Below are positions 28,144 through 36,731 of a stretch of DNA of 64,000 bases, one piece after another (the first letter of the stretch is position 1; the number at the start of each line of letters is the position of its first letter). This DNA is from an uncultured Ruminiclostridium sp. (GTDB lineage: Bacteria > Bacillota > Clostridia > Oscillospirales > Ruminococcaceae). Under the pieces are notes generated by a model. It did no database searches. It was not told where the DNA came from and saw only the letters and a program-made list of their open reading frames with translations. The stretch is taken from NCBI GenBank assembly GCA_947623915.1, contig CANQIB010000009.1, forward strand, positions 41,825-105,824. Direction: 5' to 3'. A program made the translations under genes and the position numbers.

Positions 28144-28896
28144 ATGTCTGAAATTAACAACGTTGACCAAAAAGGTTTTCCAACAGGGCATAATCTTGTG
28201 CAGAACACAACAAGTGCGACCGAGTCTGTAAAATTGAACGATTTGATTGCTGATGAAAAAAAGAAAATAGACGATTTCTACTTGGAAATCGGAAAAAAGT
28301 ATTATGAGATTCACAGACAGGCATACGAAGAACAGTTCGAAATAATGATAAACGGAATTGATAATGCACAAAAAAATATCCGGGAATATGAGCATCAACT
28401 TAATCTCTTAAACGGAGTAGTAATTTGTTCAAAATGCGGTTCCGCATCATTAAGCGGATCGTTATTTTGCAAATCTTGCGGTGCAAGATTTGGACCATTG
28501 ATTGAAAACAATGAAAAAAATATAATAAGCGGCAATATTTGTGAAAGATGCGGAACGGTTTTAACACCTGACAAACTGTTTTGCACTAATTGCGGAAATA
28601 AAATCAGCCCTCCCCCATTAACAACCGAATTGCTTTCCCCTCAGGTTGAACATGATATTCAAAAAAATACTGTTAGATGTGCAATATGCGGGAAAGAAAT
28701 TTCCGCTGAGGCAGGATTCTGCTCCGGCTGCGGCAACAAGGTCATAAAGGGGCAGAACGATTATACCGCACAAACATATCAGTCCGGCGCAAGCGACAAT
28801 TTCGAAAGCATTATTCGCTGCCCAAGATGCAACAAAATTTTGTCAAGTACCGCTGCTTTTTGTTCAGGTTGCGGTGAAAAAATGAAAGGAGAATAA
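28144..28896 (+). CDS. Multi-zinc-ribbon protein (four CxxC-CxxC ribbons)
   Basis: CSKCGSASLSGSLFCKSCG, CERCGTVLTPDKLFCTNCG, CAICGKEISAEAGFCSGCG, CPRCNKILSSTAAFCSGCG. Confidence 0.88.
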   Translation: MSEINNVDQKGFPTGHNLVQNTTSATESVKLNDLIADEKKKIDDFYLEIGKKYYEIHRQAYEEQFEIMINGIDNAQKNIREYEHQLNLLNGVVICSKCGSASLSGSLFCKSCGARFGPLIENNEKNIISGNICERCGTVLTPDKLFCTNCGNKISPPPLTTELLSPQVEHDIQKNTVRCAICGKEISAEAGFCSGCGNKVIKGQNDYTAQTYQSGASDNFESIIRCPRCNKILSSTAAFCSGCGEKMKGE

Positions 28897-28900
28897 AATT

Positions 28901-29674
28901 ATGATATGCCAAAACTGTGGAGCACAAATAGGAGATAATGAAAATTTCTGCGGCTACTGTGGAATGCCGGTAAGCACTAATACTCAGCCGATCTACCAAG
29001 GCGGAGCATATGTAGTTCAGAGAAAAACAAATTATAAAACCTTAACGATAGCTTTGATAATAGCCGCTGTGGTAATTATCGCTTTAATAATCACATTGGT
29101 GATCGTTTTCAGTTTAGGCTCAAGAGAAGCTCCCGAAGACGTTGCCAAAAGGTACTTCATTGCCATGACAGAGATGGACTATAATACCATGTGTAATTGT
29201 TTCGCTTTAGATCTGGACGGAGCAACAAACATTATGGTGGAGAAAAACTCTTATCTCAAAGAAAATCTTGAGGAGATGTACGGTACCTCAAATATCAGAG
29301 AGATATATAACAGCACAGAACAACGTGAGAAAATAAAATCAGAATATAGTTCCCGTTACGGTGACGATTATAAAATTTCCTGCGAAGTTATAAGTTTAAC
29401 TACTTTGAGTGAAAGCGAAAAAGAAAAATATCTTTCTGAATTCAAAAAATCGTTTTTTGAACTCAGCAGCGATACCGAAAGTTTAGACAAATTAAGCGCA
29501 TTGTACAAAGCGTCAAACCTTGATTATGCTGAGGAAATGTGCAGCGTTGAAATGAAAACTATGATTGAGGGAAACCAGGATAAAGATTCCGCTAATTTTA
29601 CTGTATATTGTGTAAAAACAAACGGCGCTTGGAAAATTATTACCGGCATGGGTGATTTAAATTTAAATTTGTAA
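28901..29674 (+). CDS. Zinc-ribbon + TM + extracytoplasmic domain protein
   Basis: CQNCGAQIGDNENFCGYCG, then TM ALIIAAVVIIALIITLVIVFSLG, then a folded domain (PEDVAKRYFIAMTEMDYNTM). Confidence 0.82.
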   Translation: MICQNCGAQIGDNENFCGYCGMPVSTNTQPIYQGGAYVVQRKTNYKTLTIALIIAAVVIIALIITLVIVFSLGSREAPEDVAKRYFIAMTEMDYNTMCNCFALDLDGATNIMVEKNSYLKENLEEMYGTSNIREIYNSTEQREKIKSEYSSRYGDDYKISCEVISLTTLSESEKEKYLSEFKKSFFELSSDTESLDKLSALYKASNLDYAEEMCSVEMKTMIEGNQDKDSANFTVYCVKTNGAWKIITGMGDLNLNL

Positions 29675-29716
29675 TTAGTAAACATTTATTAAAACGGCAG
29701 AGAGGAGCTGTAAAAT

Positions 29717-31426
29717 ATGTTTTGTGAAAAATGCGGAGCTAAATTAAATGACGGCGATATGTTCTGTGAGGTGTGCGGAGAACGTGCACCGTCTGCATTT
29801 CCCGAAGAGACTGTACCTTTATCAAAAAGCGAATTTCAATCTTATGCGAATCCTGCACCGCCATCATTCGACTCTACATATCAGGCCGCGAACGCACCTT
29901 TTTTCCAGCAGATAAATAATCCCCTACCCCCAAGAGAAAAGAAAAAGCTAAGTGCGGGCAAAAAAGCGCTTATTATTCTGATAATCGTTGCGGTTGTTAT
30001 TGTTGCTTTAGGAATTACTGCTGCCGTTATTTTCTTTACCGGCTCCGCCTACAGCGTATATAACTCAATGAATGACGGTGACTACTCTCTTGCTGTATCA
30101 AAATATAACAATGAAGTAGCCGATGATTTTCCACAAGATAATATTCTTAAATTGCTGCTTAACGGTAGAGTTGACGACGCTGCCGCTAAATACCAAAGCG
30201 GAGAGATAGAGTATATTGATGCCGTAAATGAGCTAAACGCACTATCTGATATGAAGTTTGAAGGCAGCGAAGAAAAAATAGATGAAATACTTGATGCCGA
30301 GGCTAAAACGATAACTGACAAATATAATAATAAGGAAATAGATTATTCTGCCGCTGACGCACAGTTGACGGAGCTTGCAAATATGGGCTACGAACAGGCA
30401 GACAGTAAAAGACAAGAATTGATGTCAATAGAAGAATCTAGAAATGCGTTCAGCGCAGGCAATGATTATTATGATAACGGCGATTATGAAGAAGCAATAA
30501 CCGAATATAACAAGATATCCGAATCTGACGAGAATTACAGCGAGGCGCAGACCAAGCTTAACGAACTGTATCCGAAATATATCGACTATATTGTGGAGCA
30601 GGCAGACAGCTACATATCTTTCGGAGAATACGAAAGTGCTCTCTCGTATATAAACACGGCTGAAAGCATTTTGCCTGAAAATATCGATAAGTCTAAGCTC
30701 GACGAAGCGAAAAACAACATTCTTGATGATTATAAATCAGATATTTTAAATCAGGTTACCGATTTAATGAATGACTCGAATTATATTACAGCGCTTAAAG
30801 TAATAGCAGACGCTCTGCGATTCGATGAAAATACTGATTTTCAAAATATGAAAACAACAGTAGAAAATAATTATTATAAATCAATTACTGAAGAGGTTCA
30901 AAGTTATATAGACATTCAGGATTATGCCAGCGCCAAAAGGCTTGTTGAAAGTGTAATGAATAACTACAGTTCTTCTGAATATAAAGAATTTAACAAAAAG
31001 CTAAAAGAACTTAGTGAAAAGGTGGAGAATGAAACTCCCACATATTTGTTGGATGTTTGCAAGCCGTATGAAACTTCTGATCATCACTATATCGAATATG
31101 CAAATGGTGAAAAATTTAGTATGGGAGGAATGGAGTACACAAACGGTTTTGCTTTATCAACAGATTTTGACGGATATGCAATTTTTAATCTTAATTCAAA
31201 GTACTCTTCCATTGGCTTTGATTTAGGTATAGTTGATGGAAGTGGCATGCAAACTTCAACAATTAAGATATATTACGATAATGTACTTAAAGCAGAATAC
31301 ACAGTCGAAGGAGATTCGCTACCTAAAAGGATAACTCTTAATGTTACAGGAGTAAAACAGTTTAAGGTATTAGTGGAAAATGTTCATGGATCTACCTATG
31401 GGCTCGGTAATATTACAGTAGAATAA
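29717..31426 (+). CDS. Zinc-ribbon + TM + helical (TPR-like) repeats + NPCBM-like C-terminal domain
   Basis: CEKCGAKLNDGDMFCEVCG; TM ALIILIIVAVVIVALGITAAVIFF; C-term FSMGGMEYTNGFALSTDFDGYAIFNLNSKYSSIGFDLG...IYYDNVLKAEYTV. Confidence 0.8.
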   Translation: MFCEKCGAKLNDGDMFCEVCGERAPSAFPEETVPLSKSEFQSYANPAPPSFDSTYQAANAPFFQQINNPLPPREKKKLSAGKKALIILIIVAVVIVALGITAAVIFFTGSAYSVYNSMNDGDYSLAVSKYNNEVADDFPQDNILKLLLNGRVDDAAAKYQSGEIEYIDAVNELNALSDMKFEGSEEKIDEILDAEAKTITDKYNNKEIDYSAADAQLTELANMGYEQADSKRQELMSIEESRNAFSAGNDYYDNGDYEEAITEYNKISESDENYSEAQTKLNELYPKYIDYIVEQADSYISFGEYESALSYINTAESILPENIDKSKLDEAKNNILDDYKSDILNQVTDLMNDSNYITALKVIADALRFDENTDFQNMKTTVENNYYKSITEEVQSYIDIQDYASAKRLVESVMNNYSSSEYKEFNKKLKELSEKVENETPTYLLDVCKPYETSDHHYIEYANGEKFSMGGMEYTNGFALSTDFDGYAIFNLNSKYSSIGFDLGIVDGSGMQTSTIKIYYDNVLKAEYTVEGDSLPKRITLNVTGVKQFKVLVENVHGSTYGLGNITVE

Positions 31427-31468
31427 TTTTATGATTTCCAATATTAAAGGAAAATGAAAGGAAAAATC

Positions 31469-32206
31469 ATGTTCTGTACCAAATGCGGAAACGAAATTGA
31501 GAACGGCAGTTCGTTCTGTATACATTGCGGACAGCCGGTAGATTACGGCACTACTGCACCTACCCCACAAAATGCGCAAGTTTATGTTTCTCCTCAGGTC
31601 AACGCGCCTGTTACAATCGAACAGCAATTCAAGCCCGCCACTCTGATATGTATTATAATTTGTTTGGTGCTGTGTTTTGCCGCGCCGTTCATAGCTATAA
31701 ATATCTTAACGCTCGGACACCAACCGTCGGCGTTTCAATTAGTTACAAAAGATGTAACGGTAATAGGGGATTTGGAAGGAACTCTGCCGTACTGGACTGC
31801 AATGATAGTATTGGTCAGTATGATAATATGCTTTTTTTGCACTATCTTCAAAAAGAATACCGCAACGCGGGTGTTTGCTGTAATTTCATTGTTGCCGCTG
31901 GTGGCATCTTTGTTAGAAATATTTTCAATGGTGCGCGGCGACATAGAAGACGCATTCAAATATACAGGGATAGGCTTTTGGGGGATTTTTATACTTGTGA
32001 TAGTTATTATTGCCTCAAGCGGAAACCGCCAAAAAATTCCTGTTAGTTATACAGTCAATACTGTGAGCAACTCCGCTTCCGGATTTTGCACTAACTGCGG
32101 CAAACCGCTGTATAAAGGTGATGTCTTCTGTACCTCATGCGGGAAAGCAGTAGACGCCGCAAATCGCACGGAAACGCAAATCTCACATACGGATAGCACA
32201 AGCTGA
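31469..32206 (+). CDS. Membrane protein with zinc ribbons at both ends
   Basis: CTKCGNEIENGSSFCIHCG N-terminal; several TM helices; CTNCGKPLYKGDVFCTSCG C-terminal. Confidence 0.82.
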   Translation: MFCTKCGNEIENGSSFCIHCGQPVDYGTTAPTPQNAQVYVSPQVNAPVTIEQQFKPATLICIIICLVLCFAAPFIAINILTLGHQPSAFQLVTKDVTVIGDLEGTLPYWTAMIVLVSMIICFFCTIFKKNTATRVFAVISLLPLVASLLEIFSMVRGDIEDAFKYTGIGFWGIFILVIVIIASSGNRQKIPVSYTVNTVSNSASGFCTNCGKPLYKGDVFCTSCGKAVDAANRTETQISHTDSTS

Positions 32207-32269
32207 ATACTGGAAACTAAACAAAGACCTTTAACCTATATGATACTTTTAGGTCAAGACCCTAAAAAG

Positions 32270-32310
32270 CCGCACAAACGGCGCACTTTCCCATCGAGCC
32301 GTTTGTGCGG
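32270..32310. terminator. Strong hairpin after zinc-ribbon operon
   Basis: CCGCACAAACGGC / GCCGTTTGTGCGG perfect 13-bp stem. Confidence 0.75.
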
Positions 32311-32769
32311 ATTTCCTTTTATTGATTGTTTTATTTGTGACGTTTCAACAGCGCTTTTTTGCTCAAAAGCGATTTGCACAGCCTTGTATATTCATCGCAT
32401 TCTTTGTAAAAAACGCTTTTCTCTTTCTATACAGATAATCTTTTGGTTCTACGCTCAACATCTATACCACATCTACACCCCTGTGGTATCTAAATAGCCT
32501 ACCAAACCCTCCTCACCTTTTCTTAGATTTTTCTGACGAAGCGATTATTGTGGTTAATTCAACTCACAAGCTATAACGGATAATGCTCTAAAAGCCAGTA
32601 AATACGGTACTTTTTCAGCATTCAGTCCTTAGTCCTTGACATCAACGTATCCTCAACATGTCATACATAGACTATTGGAAAAATATGACCTTAAAAGAAA
32701 TTTTTGCTTGATATTTTAAGTTTTTCAATAATTCTTAATTATACCAACCTCATATCTATTGCATCATAA

Positions 32770-33174
32770 TCATATAAGTAGGCTATTTCGGATTCTTTCA
32801 ATTAATTCTCTATCCGCCGGCAACCAATCAATATCATACAATTCATCTACAGAAATCCATCTGGCATCAGCTGCCTCTTTGAGAATGATTTTGCCATCTA
32901 ATATAGAACACCAGAAACAATCCATACTCAGATGAAAAGCAGGATAGTCACACTCTATGGTATAAATAAAACTGTCTATAGCTATTGTTACATCAAGTTC
33001 TTCTTGGATTTCTCTTATCAGCGCTTGTTGCGGAGTTTCGCCAATCTCAATCTTTCCACCGGGAAATTCCCACTTGCCCTTAAACTCTCCATATCCCCTC
33101 TTGGTAGCAAGGATTTTTGTTTTGGATTCTAAAAGGTCACGAATGATTGCTGCCACTACTCTAACTGTTTTCAC
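32770..33174 (-). CDS. Nudix hydrolase, MutT-like
   Basis: GGKIEIGETPQQALIREIQEELDV Nudix box. Confidence 0.92.
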   Translation of the reverse strand: MKTVRVVAAIIRDLLESKTKILATKRGYGEFKGKWEFPGGKIEIGETPQQALIREIQEELDVTIAIDSFIYTIECDYPAFHLSMDCFWCSILDGKIILKEAADARWISVDELYDIDWLPADRELIERIRNSLLI

Positions 33175-33178
33175 AAAT

Positions 33179-33937
33179 CTATCCCTCTTTTGGCATCTTT
33201 CTCAATCTAAACTTATATTCTTTGCGTAAATTTCCAGACTCATCTTTATCATCTTCATAGGTGTAGTCCACCAAGGAAAATATCCCCTGATAATAATATT
33301 CTTGAGGGGAGAACTTAACAAATAAATGAATCTGTTTTCCTTGATCCTTAGCGTCAATAATTACCTTGTTTCCTGATGTCATTTTCTGATCACCGGTTTT
33401 TCCCTCTCCTGAATATATGTAGTCACCATCTGTTGTCCAATGATCATGGTACACAAATCCACTTTTCTTTTTATCGATCGATGAAAACAAAATCACAGTT
33501 GATTCAGTTTTATTTATGCCCCTACCAAAGCCAGCAATTTTAATACCAAATTGCTTTTCAATTTGTCGATATGTGAGAATTGGCTGTTTGGCCAAATACT
33601 TGACATTGTAATCAGAACGAAAGCCGTCTTCAATGCTTTTACGCTTTTTTATTGTTTGGAGGGCATGTTCTTCGTTAACATTGTGTTTCTCGGCAGCCTG
33701 GACAACTGCTGCCACCCGTCTCTGCGTCTCAACTGCTTGTTTAAAAGCACTGATTTCATCCGAAATAGCTGTCTGTATAGATGGATCTACTGCCGTAATG
33801 AACTTTTCAAAGGAATCTTGGGACAGAAACTTTGCAGTTTTCGAATCAAACTGTACTGTAATATGGTTTCCCTCTACATCTGTTATAACGCCAGTCCCAT
33901 ATACTTTATGCTTTACTAATAAATTTAATAATTCCAT
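33179..33937 (-). CDS. Possible SRA/YDG-like modified-DNA-binding domain protein
   Basis: C-terminal IAGFGRGINKTESTVILF...DGDYIYSGEGKTGDQKMTSGNKVIIDAKDQGKQIHLFVKFSPQEYYYQG resembles ScoMcrA-type SRA layout (Y-x-GEGxxGD..GN..I....GK.IHLF). Confidence 0.5.
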   Translation of the reverse strand: MELLNLLVKHKVYGTGVITDVEGNHITVQFDSKTAKFLSQDSFEKFITAVDPSIQTAISDEISAFKQAVETQRRVAAVVQAAEKHNVNEEHALQTIKKRKSIEDGFRSDYNVKYLAKQPILTYRQIEKQFGIKIAGFGRGINKTESTVILFSSIDKKKSGFVYHDHWTTDGDYIYSGEGKTGDQKMTSGNKVIIDAKDQGKQIHLFVKFSPQEYYYQGIFSLVDYTYEDDKDESGNLRKEYKFRLRKMPKEG

Positions 33938-34033
33938 GTTTTCTTTTTTTATAACACCTTTCTCTGTAACATATAAGAAATTCCCTTAGGGTTATAACAA
34001 GATGTTCTCGACATCCCCGCCACGCACTCAGCA

Positions 34034-34090
34034 TGGTTTGACACGTTCATTTTAATGTCAACGGCTGCGCTCGTTCGTGGGAATAAATCT
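34034..34090. repeat. Dispersed remnant repeat, copy 3
   Basis: TGGTTTGACACGTTCATTTTAATGTCAACGGCTGCGCTCGTTCGTGGGAATAAATCT. Confidence 0.75.
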
Positions 34091-34122
34091 AGTTAAATCA
34101 GAACACATCTAAATTATGCCGT

Positions 34123-36354
34123 TTAATTAAGAAATCTATTGAGAATTTCTGCCGTCTTTCCGGTTAGAGAATCAAGATTTTTTTCTGATTCACGGATTTT
34201 TTCTTCAATTGCTTCTATTTTTGCAATCGTCTCGTCCTGTGTGACTCTATCAGTTACAGCAAATGATATTCCCTGAATCCTGTCAATAGATGCTCGATAT
34301 GCACGCGAAAAGCCCATCTTTTTCCCTTCTATTTCAAGCACATGAGCCATATAGCGCGGATTAACTTCCGAGGTTTTACATCTTAAAACACCACAATGAT
34401 CTGTTGGATAAAATTCTAAATTTTCCGGAATGTAGTTTGTCATCCAATCCCCATCAATGCCCCATAAAACAGACGGAATAGAAAAATCCTTAATCAGAAG
34501 TTCATCTATATATCCGAAGGGTTCTATAACATTTGCACTGTAAACCGGAATTTTTCCGCTAGGTGCAAGTTGCTTATTAAGAAGGCGTTTCCCGATTGAA
34601 ACATCAAACTTATCAGAATCATCAAGGATAAGTCTGTACCCCCCCCCGCTGGAAATTATATCCAATTCGTTGAATAGCTCTTCTATCTTTTTGCGGTAGC
34701 TTTCGATGGTCATGCGAGTGGTGTTGTATTCCTCGTCGATTTTGGCACACTCAGCAATCACCTGCTGTTGAATCTGGATGGGTGGCAGAGGTATTAGCAT
34801 TTCTTCATAAAATGCTGCAGGAACACGCCTATGTCCACTTGCTCCTGTCATTGCATCTTCAGCAGCCTTACGCACCATATCTTGATTAAGAAGAAGAAAG
34901 AGAAATTTAGTGAGAATATCCTCCTCATGGCATCTGAACGTATGAAACTCACTACTTCCAAAACCGATTCCATTTGTTAATCCCTCGGCAATTGCACACT
35001 TTCCGTTCTCCATACACGGAGTAATTTTAGCAATAATGATGTCGCCTTCCGCAAAGTATGTATATCCTCCATTGCGCACTCCACCACAGGGGCGATCAAC
35101 TTTCGTTTCAATAAATCCCTCGTTACTTACGGATGCCATCTCGACAAATGAAACAGGTAAATCATCTGGAATATCGTGAATTTCAGCTTTCGAAGTATTC
35201 AAATCGCAAACCGACGCAAGTTTCACCATTGAATATTTGCTTATAATATGAAAAGCCTTTTTGACGTTCGTTCTTAGTGCTTTGTTAAAAGTTGCCCTTG
35301 AATAATCAAGCATATCCTTTGTATTTACAACAGAAGCATACGCCTTCTGTTCCTTAGTAAAAGACGGAATAACTCCATTAAATGACTGCCTTATCGCGCT
35401 TGCAAGTGTACCCTCTGCCACACGGTCGGAATCATCATACATTTTACCGCCGGGAATGATAATCTGGATACCTTCGTTGCCTTTACGGTTTGACCAATCA
35501 TATCCGAGAAAATCTTTTTGAGCTTTATTATCTGCCGGAGCAGTTATAACTACTGTTTTCTGACGATATACCAAGGAGAAGTACAAAAGTTTCTCTTTCT
35601 CAATGGAGCGGGCATAATCATAGAACCTTTCAAGATATACGGCAGCTTGCTCGTTGGCACTCTTATTTTGATATTCCTTCGTCTTTTGCAGATTTCTGGC
35701 ATTCACAGAAACCGCAAATGCGCTGACATACATTTTGAAATAATCAATATCGTTCAGTTCGTCTAAAGAATAGCACTTATTCAGGAATTCATTGTATATG
35801 TTCTCGTCAAGCTCGATTTGCGCAATATACGCTTCAAGTATTTCCTTGTCTCTCCATTCATTAAGTTCGGCGCCGCTGAAGATAGCGTCCACAGAGTCGG
35901 AAGACAAATCAACCTGCTTTGGCGGCTCATTAAATTTTTCGAGAAACATCACAACTGTGTTCGTTCCGGTCGCACCGAATGTCTTAGAGCCGAATGCAAC
36001 AATAGCACGGATATAGAAATTCTGTAAAAACTGCTCACGTGCTCCGGTGTAACTGGAACTATCGTTTGAGAGTATAGAACTCGGCAGAATAACCGCGGCA
36101 ATACCCCGTGGTTTCAAAAGCTGTCCAATGCGCTCTACAAACAATGTTTCTATCTCTCCACCGTTTAATCCGATGCGGTCAAGGAGCGAAAAAACGTTAT
36201 TCTTCAACTGCAAATGTTGCTTAAAGTCCTTAACAGAATATGGCGGATTTGCAACAAGAATATCAAACGAGCCGTTATCAATACCTTTGTCAGGCAAATT
36301 TTCCAAACCGTCACCGAAGATAATATTTCCCTCGCCGGCTCCGTTCATAAACAA
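34123..36354 (-). pseudogene. N-6 DNA methylase fused to HsdS-like specificity domains, 5'-truncated
   Basis: NPPYSVKDF methylase motif; in-frame sequence upstream of the called start reads IDYACGAGHFLTEAIEAINYYAQ (SAM motif I), then ends at a junction near 36500-36540; C-terminal half has two HsdS-type TRDs. Confidence 0.75.
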
Positions 36355-36575
36355 GGATATTTTCGCAACACGTGCTAAACGGTAATCTTTTTCGATTCCG
36401 TAAATATGATCTCTGACCCACGCATTATTGTCTAGCTGCGCATAGTAATTGATAGCTTCAATAGCCTCAGTTAGAAAATGTCCCGCGCCGCATGCATAAT
36501 CTATGTTCCTGCTGATTTTGATACAAACAGAAAAAGCCTTCTCCGGCGCAGACGTGCCGAAAAAGGCTTGAAATA

Positions 36576-36614
36576 AAGGGCTTCCGAGGTCAGTCGTCGA
36601 CTTCGGAAGCCCTT
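36576..36614 (-). terminator. Hairpin (AAGGGCTTCCGA/TCGGAAGCCCTT)
   Basis: Perfect 12-bp stem; lies just downstream of a remnant reading ...LLPTAAGDTITIT* on the minus strand. Also followed by a T-run on plus, so it could act in either direction. Confidence 0.6.
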
Positions 36615-36731
36615 GTTTTTATGTAATTGTGATCGTGTCACCGGCGGCGGTAGGTAGCAGCCGAAACCTTGCGGTGTAACTTCTTTCGGAATAATTAAAA
36701 GGTGCGGAGAATAATTGAAAGGTGCTATTCC

